Source of the DNA: Linanthus parryae
Taxonomy: Eukaryota > Streptophyta > Magnoliopsida > Ericales > Polemoniaceae
Length of the DNA stretch: 64,000 nucleotides
NCBI GenBank assembly: GCA_023055425.1
Contig: JALGPY010000003.1
Location: 54,607,891 to 54,671,890 of the forward strand
Direction of reading: 5' to 3'
Position numbers and translations under genes: made by a program. How positions within the stretch are numbered: position 1 is the first letter of the stretch; each line of letters starts with the position of its first letter. Positions 34,194-47,599 of the stretch are shown piece by piece. A model generated the notes under the pieces. That model searched no databases and was not told where the DNA came from. It worked only from the letters and a program-made list of their open reading frames with translations.

Positions 34194-36351
34194 TGAATTA
34201 CCCCGTTTTGTAGATACGAGTATTTTATGACATTATTATAAGTTGTGAGAGTTAATTTTATTGTATGGGAGTTAATTCTTATAGTTATTAAAGATTTGGG
34301 GGTTTTGTGCCTTTTTCCGAATTTAATTAGTGCCTCTTAACTAAACTAGGGGATAGTGGGTGTCTTTTTAACTAAACTTGTGGGGTGATAGTGTCTTTTA
34401 CTATTAATTCATATCATCTTCTTCCCAAAATTCTTTTCCCATTGGGAGAAGACTCCATGGCCAACCTCCTCTCCTACTCCAACACCAACTTCACCAATTT
34501 CTTCTCCTTTTCTTCCTATTTTCGTCCCAATACACTCCTAGTCCACCAAAGGCCAGATCTTTGGCACAAAGAAACCCCATTTCGCCCAATTTGTGTCCCA
34601 ATTTCGGAATCAAAATTGTCTCCGGTGGGTTTCCTAATACTCACCGGATTCTTCACCCAAAGGTACCCACTCAAACTCAGAGAAATTCACACCAAGACAC
34701 TCCCCAAAGATGTCTCTCTCCCGTCGTTTTGCCCAGCCGACGCCGCTGCCCAGCCGCCGCCGCTTCTCAGCCAGCCCGCCGCCGATGCCATCGTCATCTC
34801 TGTTCCCCGTTCTTCTTCCATTAATTCCCAATTCCCTTCTTCTTTCAATTCTTGGGTTGGTTGCTTTGAACTCCATGGGTAGTGTTGAAGAAAAATACTT
34901 ACAGTGAGTTTATGAGGAAGAAAGTGAATTGAAAAATGTTGGGTACTTTGGAGTATATTTTCACAATCTGAAAACAGTTGAGGGTTAGTTGTAGTTATGA
35001 AAAGCTATTTATTTTCCTAAGCTTATAATTGGGCATATGAAATTAAGGCAACATTGTTTATTACTTTAGTAAGTTATATTGCTATAAAATAGTTTTATTG
35101 GTCAAATGAATTAGTCTCTTTATTCTAGAAACAAAAATATATTGCTTTACAAGTTTATAGATATAATGTTATGTTTGATAATAATAACAATAAACGTGAA
35201 TTTATATAAACCATATTTGAAAAAGAAGTAGTATGTCACATTAGCAAATTTGGGGGAATTAATAAGGGTTTGTATGCATTGCATATAGGACTTTATTGTT
35301 GTATGTGTGTTAACAATATGTTAATTAGAATATTTCTAAAATTGTAGGAAACGAGTTCTCAGACGAGGAGAACGGTTAGTAGTACGACTGATTTGCAGTA
35401 GCACTAGTTATTTGAGGTAAGTAAACATGTCAGACCTAGTGTGCCTTTCACCCTTTCGTGTCAAATGATTTTCTTTCCTACTTGTCTCAAAATGAATTTA
35501 TGTGCTCTGTGTTATTTGAAAGTTCGATTTCAACTTGCTGAATCGTTTTCTGAAAAACATCACAATAATCTAATAATTGATGATAACATAAAGTGGAAAA
35601 GTTGTGCAGGGTTGTTACTTGGTTACTATTAGCTTGTTCGTGCTGACTTAGGTCTCTCGTCCAATTAATTTTATTTAATCCAGTTGCAATGCCGCGGATA
35701 GCTCCTCGTAGTCACTCTTCCGGCCGCAAGAAGTCTGTAAGGGGGTGTCAACACTTAAGGTCCTGGATGCTTGCGAAGTGGTTGGTTCTTTTTCCCCGTA
35801 TCGACAAATTAACAATGTGATTTGGAATTAATGGAAAATTGATGAATATGTGATTTTGGAATTTCCTAATTCAAGTAATGAAATTGGGATCTCTCTTGTT
35901 TTCTTATAAGTGTCAAGCTTTTATTTCCACTTTGTTTTAGCTATATAACTACTATAAAATGCTTCCTATTTTGAAAAATGCCTCATAATCTATTTACATG
36001 TCTGGGTGTTTATTTACTTAGTATTTCCTCTGATTTTGGAAACTGTGGTGTTCTCTTTTGTTTTCTGCCCCACAGGTTTATATGAGAGCTTGGCTTAACG
36101 GGAGCGCGACTCATCATGTATTTAGAAACATTCACATTTATAATTCTTAGAACTTCTTTTACTATCATAGAATTTTAGTTTGGCTTTATACCCACGTTTG
36201 AGGCACAAATTTAGATTTTTAATAAGTATTATTTAAAGATTTTATGGTTGTTATACTTGGATCATCTGTATTTAAACCTCCTGTATTCTTTAATCTCGGG
36301 TACAAAGTGACACCCCCGGATTTCCGCGTTGGTCATTTTGGGGGTGTTACA
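34194..36351 (+). repeat. 3' LTR of the Tekay element (2158 bp)
   Basis: Starts TGAATTACCCCGTTTTGTAG after the purine tract and ends GGGGGTGTTACA, followed by TATAT. A 165-codon ORF inside (34385-34882) is present in altered form in the other LTR and is not regarded as a gene. Confidence 0.92.
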
Positions 36352-36426
36352 TATATTACAACATATAGTTGGCATATGAATTGTATATAACTAAACACTA
36401 CTTAATAATATATTTAATTATTTCAC

Positions 36427-37361
36427 CAGATAAGGTGCCACAGCAAGATCTCTAAGTTCTCCGTTCTCATCCTCCGGTGTCCTAATATAAATTATCGAAC
36501 GATCATGTGACAATCCCTTTTCCTTTAACTGCATCATTAGTACAAAATTATTAATATATAAACACATACATACTGATTAGAAAGGTCTCAAGTACATAAA
36601 ACAAACCGAAGTAATACCTCTTGTCCAATTTGTTGAAACGGTTTCCTACCACAACACCCTCACCTCCTTTATCTATATATCTTGGTGTTTTAAAAATACC
36701 ACAAGCATCAAGGTCCTCTTTCTCGTTCCAATATAAAATACAGTCTTTAGGGCAAGCATCAATCTTCACACAGTTAAACCCAAATGACTCTCTAAACTTT
36801 TTACCCTTATAATATGACTCATGTAATGTTTCACCATTTGGGAATGCTTCTTTCGACAGATTTAACAATTTATTAAACGGCGTATCACTCCATCCGTCCA
36901 ATACTTTGAAATGTATACAAGCGAACAAGGAAAGAAAGAGTGGTGAAACTCTTACAACCATGATACAACTATCTCTCTGCATCGTCCAATAAGTTATAGA
37001 ACTCTTTAGTCTCCTCGTTTGGGCCAATGGTTGTGTTGGCATAATTTGGAACCCCAAATCACCCGTAAACCATATTAACCATATCATCACCTATATTATA
37101 TCCCTCATGTCCACTAACATTCGTACCGTCGAGGGACTCCCCATGATTTTCCAGATTACGTAGATTATCAAATCCATCGCGTATGACATGCTTCAAAATC
37201 GAGTTGCAATCTCCATAGTAACGATTCAATAAATCTTCTTACGGACAAGTTTTATTAGTCTTACCGTTGTTATGAGCAAAAGAAAAATCTAAGAACTCGA
37301 AGAGACCTCCTAAGAAAGGAGTTGAAGAAACTTTGCCTGACTAAATCCAACTCTTATCCAT
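36427..37361 (-). pseudogene. CACTA TNP2-like transposase, N-terminal exons, truncated
   Basis: Minus-strand ATG at 37361 begins MDKSWI, the usual start of plant TNP2 proteins, followed by FEFLDFSFAHNNGKT. The next block reads YNIGDDM and, after frameshifts, FKVLDGWSDTPFNKLL, KEAFPNGETLHESYY and KIDACPKDCILYWNE (36960-36720). These precede the transposase_21 catalytic domain in full-length proteins. That domain is absent: after FNKLDK a donor (AG/GTATTA, 36618/36617) leads to a short exon 36528-36427 (LKEKGLSHDRSIIY to DLAVAPYL) and then the intron holding the Tekay element. Stops at about 37341 and 37240 break the frame. Confidence 0.72.
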
Positions 37362-38394
37362 ATCAATTTCTTAATCCTATATAAGCCAAATCACACATAT
37401 TCAATACTATTCAAATGAGAATATGAACGTAAAACAACACAACAATTTAACAATTAAAAGAAAATAAGTGTCTTCAAATAATATTTTATTATTTCACTGA
37501 TCAATGACAAGTTACCATCTTGACAAGCGTCAATCAAGTCAAGTCAAGCATCACTCATCTATTACAAAAGAAAAATTAGGTATTATTTATAGTCAAGCAT
37601 CATAAACCATTCAACATCTTGTCCGGTTTTTAAAACTATGGTTATAGACTACCCAATGAAACCTAACAAAGTCTACAACATTGTTCCTTTTGAGGCAACA
37701 TCTTAACGCTGATATGGTTTGAGTTCTCGGCCAGGATCTACTTGTCATCATTCATGTTATAGCCTATGTGGTTCCCTTTTTAATCTGTTTACCCGTCACT
37801 AGTAAACGCGACACAAATTTTGTGCAACAGAAATTCAACTGCAATGAAACTTTGATGTCTCTACACAATCCACCAGTAAAATCCAACAACCTGCATAAAA
37901 GCTCATAGATAATCAAATTCCCAATTGAAATATTTCTCCTAAACGCAGAACACAACCCACAATTACCAAACTATCAGAGAACCCCATGAACCATAAATAC
38001 GAACCAAACTTCAACCTCTCTAACATTCTCCATCAATTTTACTCCCAAACTAGTCATACCTGCACATTTCAATCGCCTATTGTTTGTATAGTAATTGAGT
38101 ACTCAACACAATTTCTCTCATAAAATCGGATCCCCACAATCGAATATCAATTGTTATCGATATAAACTTTCTATTCAGTCCGATACGAAGTTCAATTGCA
38201 GAAATTCGCAATAGACAATTTCAATACCCATAGTGGACATCACAGAATGAAAATACACGAGACAATTGAAGAGTGGGTAGAAGAAGGAAATATGAGGCAG
38301 ACAAAACAACGACATACCTGCAGGTTTAGTACACGACTCCGACGAAGTCATGCGATGCCACCAACGACGACTGATACGATAGGTTGGTGAGATG
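37362..38394 (-). other. CACTA 5' region upstream of the TNP2 start
   Basis: Lies between the TNP2 ATG and the Athila insertion. No gene recognised; a 64-codon plus-strand ORF at 38196 looks like chance. Should contain the CACTA 5' leader and introns. Confidence 0.45.
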
Positions 38395-40045
38395 TGATAA
38401 CTCTCTATTAGAGTTATATTTCTTGCATATTTTATATCGTTTTGCGTGATTCCCGGGTTGAAATATGAGTTTTACACTATGAATGTTGAGAAAACGTAGA
38501 AACTTGAGTTTTTAGCACTTTATTGTTAATCCGGGCGTTTCGATGCATATTTCGATGTTATTTTTCAAATATAATCGCTTGGTATGGTTGTTCATGTTGT
38601 CTTGATAGGAAAGGATTCTAAACGATGTCTAGGAGGCATGATACAAACTTCGGAAGCAAAGAAAACTCAAGAGGAAGCAGGAGAAGAAAACTCGGAGGAG
38701 CAAAAGTGACCAATCTCCACTATTTTGATTTTATCTCGAGTTATACAATGAATTTTGCATTGAGACCAGTGGCAGATGAAAGTAGACTCAAAGAGCTTTC
38801 CAACGATAGGTCACGGAGCTAAAACGGAGATCGGACGAGAAAGATATGGTCCGTCAAAGATGGAAAAAAGGGTGAAAAAGGGACTGCTGGAAAATAAGAA
38901 CAAAAATCCTGTTCACACGAACACTGTTCGCACGAGCAGTCGGGTGTTCGTGCGAACAGAGAGGCCAGACTCAATTTTTTGGGGTTTTTTTGGTGATTTC
39001 TTGAAAGTTTGAAGGCTCTAACCTATTTCCAACGTATTGGGACGATCCTAAGGGGGTATTCACACATATTTGGAGTCTAGAGAGCTGGAGAAGGCGGGAG
39101 AACAAGCTTGGAGCAAGGATCATCAATTACATTGAAGATTTTAGCGTTTGATCTTAGTTTCTTCATCTTTTCTTCATGAACTCTATGATGTTGATCATGT
39201 TGAACAATATTATGACTAGCTAAACACTTTAAGCTAGGTGATTGATGGAGAACTAGGGTTTGTTGGATGATTTTCCGGATTTTGGACTTGATGCATGCTT
39301 TTGCTTAAATTCTATGAACGTTCTTGTTAGCTTATCTATTCTTGTACTTATTTATTAATGTTCTTGGCTTGATAACCCGTAGAATATTACTTGTTGATAG
39401 GGTTGCACTAAAGTGAGCTCATTGAGACGTGTTAAAGAATAGTTTAGGTGATCTTGTAGTTTCTTGAGACCGAGAGGAGATAAAAACTTGATTAATCGTG
39501 TGAGGGTAGTTTCGATTGATTTTGTTAGAACTTAGTGAATTCGGTGGACCGATAAGACCCGGTGAGCGAGCCTAACAAATCAACTAGAGTGTAATTGTAG
39601 ACGGAGGTGGACCGAGAGGACCCGAAGGCTATTTATTGCACAAATTCACGTGAGATTGAGAAAAGATCGTGATGAGTATTACCCGGTATAATTAGAACTT
39701 GTGTAGAGTGTTTCAAGCACTACCCGGAAATCGTTAACAATCCTAGGGACCATCAATGGCCTAGTTCTTCCTTATTAACCGTATTCAATCACAAGTTATC
39801 TTCGTTTAAAAGTGAAAATTCCACAAAAATATTTAGCTTAGTTGTTATTTAGTTTAAGTCACTTGTTTGTGGGTGACGAACCTTCAAATCAAACACTTTT
39901 TACCGGTTACTTAGGTATCATAAATTTAATTCTTAATTAGCTACTAATCGTGTATTTCCCTTGGGTTCGATACTCGGAGTCGTAAAATACTCCACTTACT
40001 ACTTGACCGTATACTTGCGTTTAAGCGCGTTAAGAATTCGCGTCA
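38395..40045 (+). repeat. 5' LTR of the Athila element (1651 bp)
   Basis: Near-identical to 47600-49243. The U3 holds a cluster of spaced palindromes at about 38911-38962 (TGTTCACACGAACA, TGTTCGCACGAGCA, TGTTCGTGCGAACA). Starts with an inverted repeat AACTCTCTATTAGAGTT. Confidence 0.95.
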
Positions 40046-40051
40046 AGTTTT

Positions 40052-40069
40052 TGGCGCCGTTGCCGGGGA
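40052..40069 (+). other. Primer binding site, Athila type
   Basis: TGGCGCCGTTGCCGGGGA, the usual tRNA-Asp-type primer site of Athila elements, six bases after the LTR end. Confidence 0.93.
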
Positions 40070-40181
40070 ATTAAACGGTTTATTAGTTTAGTTAAAAATT
40101 AATTTAGGGTACTACTTTTAATTTCTTTTTGTTACTATCTGGTTACTCACGAGTGTGCTAGTGTTGCTTTTTCAGGTAGCT

Positions 40182-41382
40182 ATGGCGGAAGGTCAAGGGC
40201 AGATTAGCCTCACAGCAGAGCAGCTACAAGCTTTGGTGGCTGAAGCTGTAGAGAAAGCATTGGCAGCAACATCTATACCGCGCCCGACCTCAATGCCATA
40301 TAATCGATCAGGGAAAGCAATAGTCCATGAATTTGAGGCGGATCTTAAAGGAAGGGAGCCAGCAATTGTGGTGCCACCAATTCAGGAAGAAACCTTCTGT
40401 CTCAAGCTGCGCACAATTCAATTTGCTCAGGATCAGTGCACTTTTGCTGGGACAGACGAGGAAGACCCACATGCATTCATTGGGAGATTTCAGAGCCACT
40501 GTGGGCTAATCCGATATAGTGGGGTCACATCTGAAGCGCTCAAACTGATGCTCTTTCCTCATTGTCTCAAGGGAGCTGCTACGGATAGGCTGGACTCTAT
40601 GCCATCCTGTTCAATCAAATTGTGGGAAGAGTGTGTCACACTGTTCATGAGTAAGTTTTATCCTATCTCACGTGTGATTCAGCTTCAGAATGAGATCTGG
40701 ATGTTCAGGCAAAAGCAGGATGAATCACTTGTCAAAGCATGGGAGCGCTTCAATAATTTGCTATGTAAATGTCCCAACCATGGTGTTGACAAGCGACAGT
40801 TAATCCAAATCTTCTATGATTCACTTGGACAGCCCAATAGAGACAAGATGGATATAGAAGCTGGGGGAACTTCTTATTTAACTGGGATCATGAAGGGGCA
40901 TATGCATTAATGAGATGCTTGGTTCAGCAAGAAGAGAGCATGGATTACCAGTACAGGCACATGGAACTGGTAAGAGATGAAAAGATGGCCTATAACATTG
41001 TTCAAGTGAATGCAATGGAGGTAGTGCACGATATAAATGGTCCAGAGATGCATCAGCAGCAGCCAGTACCACCTTCAGAGTTGACCAAGATGACGGGGAT
41101 AATAAAGACGATGGCTCAGCACATGAAAGACATGTCCACACAGGTCAGCTTTGTAGCAATTGCACTTCCAGTGGCTCAAGCAGAAATAGAATATCTAAAT
41201 GAACAACTTCAACAAAGAGCACTGGGTAGCATTGTTGACACATCAGAAGGACAGGCTCAAGCCATCACCACTCGAAGTGGTATTGCACTTACATATCCTC
41301 CATATCTGAGTCATGCCAGAGCGGAAGCCTCAAAGTCGAAGGAACATGAAGTCTTCAATTCTGAGAAGACACCAATCACGAT
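40182..41382 (+). pseudogene. Athila gag, frameshifted and split by the solo LTR
   Basis: ATG 40182 (MAEGQGQISLTAEQLQAL) fits the start after a TTTTTCAG tract. The gag domain follows: CTFAGTDEEDPHAFIGRF, LMLFPHCLKGAATDRLDS, FMSKFYPISRVIQLQNEI and SLVKAWERFNNLLCKCPNHG (40430-40810), typical of Athila. A frameshift near 40881 separates this from the next part (40910-41382), which continues with GAYALMRCLVQQEES in the new frame and runs to KTPITI at the insertion point of the solo LTR. The protein's remainder resumes at 44752. Confidence 0.88.
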
Positions 41383-41914
41383 TGTAATACCCCGTATTTA
41401 AGTCAGGGGTTATTTGGTCATTTCAGAAAATATTTGGAAATTTTGAGAAATTTATATTTCAAACTTTTTCTAGACTTCTTCTTAGTTTTAAAGTATAATG
41501 GTGTCATATAGAAATTTATTTTGAGGTTATTTTGTAGTTTTTGTAAACTTGGATAATATGATATGAAACTCATTTTATATACTTGGGAGATACTTGTAAC
41601 TTTTTTAAAAATTTGATGTTGACATTTACTAACAGAGTGATTTTATTTGGAACAATTATTTGGCAATTTTATAATTTATGAAAATTAACTTTTATGCGTT
41701 AGCTATTTATTGAAAAACACATTTTTACCACTTAATTTTTGGTATCTTCTATTTCTACCCCTCTTGCATATGAAATTTTGTAGTTATCCTAAATTTCTAG
41801 TATTGGCATGTCAACCCTCATTCTCTTGGTAATCCAATTCCTACCCCAACTATCTTGTTATGAGACTTTTATTCCATTAAAGCTCCTCTTCCACTCACAT
41901 GCAAGTCAACTCTC

Positions 41915-41964
<50 letters not shown>

Positions 41965-44746
41965 ACTATCATTACTTATTATGTATTTTCCATTGTATGA
42001 TTATTAACCCCCATCATGTTCACACCATCACTCTTTACTCACCTAAAATAACTCTCACATCCTATGCATCACTACCATATTCTTCACTACTCAATTCCTC
42101 TATTGAAGAACACTCATACATGCTCTATTCTCTCTCCCCAAATTTCATCCCGTTTTTGGGAGTTGACCTCACAAAAACACCATGAAAACTTCATTTCCTA
42201 GCATCCAAAGCATGAAAAACTTGATTCCAAGCTTTATACAACTATGGAGGGGAGTCATTTCACCATTCTACTCATAAATTGAAGGCCCAATTCACTCTTT
42301 TCCTCACCATCATCTTTATTCTTGGGGTAACAATTCTTATAGTCTTCAATTCATTCATGCATGTCCATCTTTTGCTTTGATTGATGAAATTTAATCTTAG
42401 TTTTCTTCATCTCCATGCTTGGTTCTTCATTTACATTGTTAGATCATGTGTTTGACTCCAAATTTTTGACTATTTCATGAAACCTACACTAGAACCCACA
42501 TGCATGTTGTGAATGTCATCTTCCTTGCATTGTTACCCAAGAGGGTTTTGATCATTTGTGTCAAGAGCATGTAAAGGTCTTAATTAATGCCTAAAATTAT
42601 GTAATTTTGGATGAAAATCAAGTCTCCATAAGTTGCATGTGTCATATAATTGATTTGATCATGTTTTAAGTGCTCTAGGTGAAAATTGCACATTTTTTAC
42701 AATCTGACCAGTTTGTGAAAAATGTATATTATCTTTAAATTTTGTCTCTGTAGAATTTTTAACTCTTTCATATTCTGAAACTAGACTCAGAGAGGGTCAT
42801 TTTGAAAGAAAATTCAACTCCGTATCCTTTTTGGTTAGGGAGATATGCTCATTTTAAGTTGCATGTTTTCTGAAACTCTGTTTTTGGATAAGTTTTACCA
42901 TTTTTGTAAAAATCTCATTTCCAGAAACTTATGGCACTAAATCTTTATTGTGATGAAACTAGACACATAAGGGATTCATTCTGGAGAATATGGGCATTTT
43001 TCCTATTCTCCAAGTAGTAGTAATTGATCTTCAAAGTTGAAACTTTCTTCCAAACTTGTCTCTGCATAGCAGTGTTTGTTATTTTTGTAACTTGAGTTTT
43101 ATAATAGCTATGCATGATTTTCTTGTTGTTTCTGAAAGTATACACATGTAGGTTCATCATACATTAATTTCAAAATTTTAGGAGATGATTTGATATGGTA
43201 AATATGGCTCCAAATTTAGAGCTACAATTCTGTCCAGAATTGTAGTTTCACATTTTTTAGAAAACTTGAATTTTTGAACTTCTAGGTGTTTTGTTGGACT
43301 TGTTTTGATATTTAAACATCATTATATGTGCATTAGTGAAATTTATGACTATGTACATGTAGGTTTGCATTTTTATTATGCATGTGTGATTGGTTGTAAC
43401 GAGTACGTTATACTTGTGATTGTAGACATCGACCTCGTAGGAGAGAGCGGTTGTCGTCGGAGTGCTAGGCTTAGTTTCTTGCTTTTAATTTTGCTTCATC
43501 ATAGTGGTAAGTACATATGTACGACCTTTTCACATTAAAATGTGCGTATGTGTTTGATGTTTCAAATGAATGCTTGTTATATGAAAAAGTATGAGAATGC
43601 ATGTTTTCCACTCGAATGTTGTTAAACTATTTTATTCATCTCCTTTGAGAAATCTCGGAAATTACTTGTGAAATGTTGATATTCTAATTCTGTTTATGTG
43701 AAAGATAAGACATAAAATACCTCTAATAGACTTAGGACGATGTACAGAGTACTGTTATTAATTGGAGGCATCAAGCGATCCTCCATTTTCTTATGGCTAA
43801 GACCATTGAAGCAATGCTTCTTATTATTGGATAGAACGTCAATGTTCACAAATCCGCCCCCGATGAGCCAAAATGTATCGAGATATTGAGGCCAAGGGGT
43901 TTATAGAGCTATAGAGTGATACTTATACTTGTAAGGGTCACTACGGTATAGGGGTGTCGACACTTAAGGCCTTTTAGCTAATGTTATGAGCGGGGTTGAC
44001 GAATGGGCTACCTTAACGCTCGGGTGAAATAGGGTTTGATAGATCCTAGAAGGAACCCTTAGTGATTATTTCGTGATCCCTCTGTTTACATCGATCCTGC
44101 TGGTGGCTCTTCACACGCTTCAGCTAAATTAAACTGTTGATTGAAGTCGAAATTAAAAATTGACTAATTTATTAATGTTGTTTGTGGCTCTGGATTGCCC
44201 TAATAAATTGAAATGATTTGAAATGCTTTGGCTATTCATGAACTAAGTTATCTTCTTAAATGGAATTGGTTACTCTGTGTATGTTACGAACTACTCGTGG
44301 TTTCTCAATGTTATTAAATTGAGAGGTTTTTGTTACTCGTTTACTTCTAGTTGTTCCAAATTCTCCAACATGATAGCTTTACTGTTTAAATCTTCTAATT
44401 TGTTTCAACTCATGCTTCCGTGCCACTCGTTGCTTTACATGTCGTAGTATGTATTTACTCAGTTTTTACTGATTATTTCTTCAAAACTGCGTCGGCATTT
44501 GCCATTTTAAAACCGCAGGTCGTCAATCAAGTTTGGGGAATGGGAACACGGATCGAGATGAAGAAGTATAGCTTAACTTATATCACTTAGTAAATCACAT
44601 AGATTATTTCAAACACATTATATTTGTAATCTTATCTTCTCAAGATTTTTGTATTTATTAAATAAAATGTAATATTCGTAACTATATTTCTACTTTTGGT
44701 TATCGATTGTCGCATTAACCCTGAACCGAGATCCCGGGACGTTTCA
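41383..44746 (+). repeat. Solo LTR of a chromovirus (Tekay-type), 3364 bp, with perfect TSD
   Basis: Starts TGTAATACCCCGTATTT and ends GGGACGTTTCA. It is flanked by ACGAT at 41378-41382 and 44747-44751 and interrupts the Athila gag-protease frame. No internal coding region, primer site or purine tract was found, so it is one LTR left after recombination between two. It shares the block GTGTCGACACTTAAGG (43954) with the Tekay LTRs. Its start resembles the fragment at 23442. Confidence 0.82.
41920..41962. repeat. Poly(A) run of about 43 bases
   Basis: Uninterrupted A tract inside the solo LTR, a simple repeat and probably unstable. Not near a poly(A) signal context that I can identify. Confidence 0.9.
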
Positions 44747-44751
44747 ACGAT

Positions 44752-45673
44752 CCCCCAATCAAAGGGCATGATTCACCATGATGCAAAGAAACCTACCGAG
44801 GTACCACTTCCATCTTCTCCTTCTTCTTCAGAACTACCATTTCCATTACGTACTAGGAAGAAGAAGGACGATTCTGAGGAATACAAGCGCTTTTTGAACG
44901 TATTGTCTAAATTGCATATTAATATCCCATTGATTGAGGCACTTCAAAAGATGCCTAAGTATGCTCGATTTATTAAAGATGCAGTTCTTGGAAAGAAAGG
45001 GGTGGATGAATTTCAGAGAGTAAACTTAAATGAACATGTTAGTTCATGTGTTTTGCATGGGTTACCTAGGAAAAAGAAGGATCCATGTAGCTTTGTCATT
45101 GAGGCTACATTGGGTGATTCCTACACTGGAAGAGCTCTCTGTGATATGGGAGCGAGCGTGAATTTGATGCCGTTGTCGGTATTCAAAAAGTTAGGTGTGG
45201 GTGAGCCCCCAAAAACCTGGATAAATCTCCAATTTGCAGATAAATCGTCCAAGAGAGCATGTGGGATGATAAAATATGTGCTTGTGAGAGTTGGGAGCCT
45301 GATAATTCCAACTGACTTCGTAATACTAGACATGCCAGCGGGTGATGTGCCTATAATTCTAGGTAGGCCGATCTTGGCGACTGGTCGTACTCTCATTGAT
45401 GTAGAGAATGAAGAACTAATTATGAGGGTACATGATGACATGGAGACTTTTCGGGTCTTTAAGCCGTCACCCCAGTGTTCATGGGAGTATCATCCAGGGG
45501 TGTCATTTGCTGTACAAGTGAAGCGCCAAATCCCAGAGTTATCGCAAGGGGATCCACCTGATTATTGGGATAGGAACAAGCCATCAGCGGTGCACGCACA
45601 TGAAGCAGTACTTCAGATTCAGCATAGAAAAGCTAAGCTGGAAGCGGCACAATGTGCCAGACCACCCTCGTGA
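44752..45673 (+). pseudogene. Athila gag end and protease
   Basis: Continues from 41382 after the solo LTR and is open to TGA 45671-45673. The linker has a Pro/Ser-rich stretch, then FLNVLSKLHINIPLIEALQK (44895-44955), a conserved Athila block. The aspartic protease reads ALCDMGASVNLMPLSVFKKL, with the catalytic Asp retained (about 45143), and VPIILGRPILATGRTLIDVE (45350-45410). After the protease the frame runs only about 80 codons and stops (HRKAKLEAAQCARPPS). RT, which should follow, is missing. This deletion, not a point mutation, makes the element dependent on others. Confidence 0.88.
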
Positions 45674-47599
45674 GGTGGAAGAGGTAACTGGGTCGGGTTG
45701 TTGACCTTAAATTACAAGCACTTCTTGGGAGGCAACCCAATGTAGAGTAGGCTGTTATTTAATTTATTTTTGTTTAGTTCTCCATAACTGATTTTGAGAG
45801 GTGAGAGAGAGGGACTGATGAGTTGTCTAGTTTTGCAGGTAATGTTAGCGAAGAATCTACCCCAGTGTGCCGTGGCATATTTGACCCACATGTGGACTCT
45901 AGAGGGAGTTGGGGATATTTCGTGCATATTTGCAGGATGGAGCAATCTACCCCGGTGTGCGAGGCACACACGACCTTAGGGGAGATACATTGTATCATGA
46001 TGTAGCTTGGGGATTGCTCAAATGATTTTCATCAGCGGAAAACTTTCTACGGTCCACAAGACCCCTTCTTGTTGCAGCCTCGCGGACACGGTGCTCATGT
46101 AGTTCCGGGCACCTCAGGTATCTCTTCCTCTCTCGACGTCTAATTTGAGCAGTAATTGTGTAGATCCACCGCCTACACATTTAAGCGATGAGTCCTCTTA
46201 TTATATCTCTCAATTCGTTGAGGACAACGAAACGCTTAAGTGTGGGGGTGGGTTGTTCGTGTATAATTTTGCTAGCCATGTCAGTTTTGCATCACCAGTT
46301 ACATGTAGCTTGTGTAGTATTGTGAGTCAGTGTCGTTCTAATATATTGTCGTATTGTGTTAGGTTTATTTTCTTGAATTGTTAGCACTTTTACATAATTG
46401 AGTCACCTTACCCAATGTTACGTGATTAGTAGAGTTGGCTATTGCATATAGAGTTTAGGAAAATATGAAAAAATTGAAAATATTGGAAAAAAATATAAGA
46501 AAAGTAAAAATCAAAAAAATTTAAAATTTTGAGAATAAGGGCAATTGATGAAGCTAGAAACCGAAGAGAGTTCAATGAAAGAGTCTCTGAGAATAGGAAG
46601 CACCGTAGTAGGGATGTCTTTAATTCTTAGTATCTTGCGCACCAGTTTCACGAAAGGATGTCCCGGGTATTCAGGGAAAAGTGGAAAGAAGACGAGGGCA
46701 TACCTTTAGTTTATTTATTGTGCTAGGAGGATTTAGTCCTAAGGAGTTGAATAGTCTGTTTTCGAGTGGAAACTTGTGGCCTCTTGTAAATCTGGGGTGG
46801 ACCTTCGTGTTGAGTCTGTTCCATGTGGTACGGTTGCCTCGGCCTAAGTGAAGTCGGGGGGCGTATACCACCATCCCTTAAGGCAGTTTCAAGAGATAAC
46901 CGAAAAAGCCCACACTTAGTTGCTCTAAATGCACAGTTAAAAAAATTAGAAGAGAATGAAAAACTAAAATGAATCAAACTCTTCTCTTGGATTAGGTACG
47001 GTGAAAAACCTAATGTGCCTTCATTCGCGCGGGGAATTTGGATTCAATCCAATTAGAGCGGATAGGGAAAATTAAAGTCAAGCCGTATTACACAGAGTTG
47101 TGTCTCCCGTCACTGGGACAATTTGCATTCAAATGCAATAACGGCTAAGAGGGTTTGAAAACCTCATATGACTTGGCGACGAAAGACGATCTTAGTACTT
47201 AAGATGCCTAGACCCTCTGAGCTAAAGGACGTGCCCAAGTCTTGGATTGTTTATGGTGGATGTTTGGGGACCCCTTAGTGAACTTGTGCGTATGATCATC
47301 TCATCTAAATTTCTTGCTATTGGTTGTGAAATTTCGAAAAAGACTTGTGAGAGCTTGATGATTTTGGTTAGTGATAGCGAGATTGCCCAATCTCTAAAGA
47401 AAAAGAAAAAAAAATGCGTTATTTTATTACTTGCACTGTGTAAAATCGAGTTGCATTTTCTATAGTCATGTAGATTGCATTGCGTGTGTGGGTTGTTTGT
47501 GTCACATGGCTAGTAAAGTTTTATGCAATTCGGTGGATTAAAACGTAGTGTAAGGTTTGATTTTGCTCGGGATGCGTAAAAAGGTAGTGTGGGGGAATT
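45674..47599 (+). other. Athila 3' region without RT, integrase or env-like ORF
   Basis: Begins with CTTCTTGGGAGGCAACCCAA, a phrase common after pol in Athila elements. Two related segments (CAATCTACCCC..GTGTGCCGTGG/GTGCGAGG, about 45860 and 45944) form a short duplication. Minor ORFs are not convincing. The purine tract GTGTGGGGGAATT precedes the 3' LTR. The usual env-like ORF is not visible. Confidence 0.7.

Noticed and set aside
34385..34882. 165-codon ORF inside the 3' Tekay LTR
   Set aside because: The 5' LTR copy is changed and no motif is present; better explained as LTR sequence with open frame by chance.
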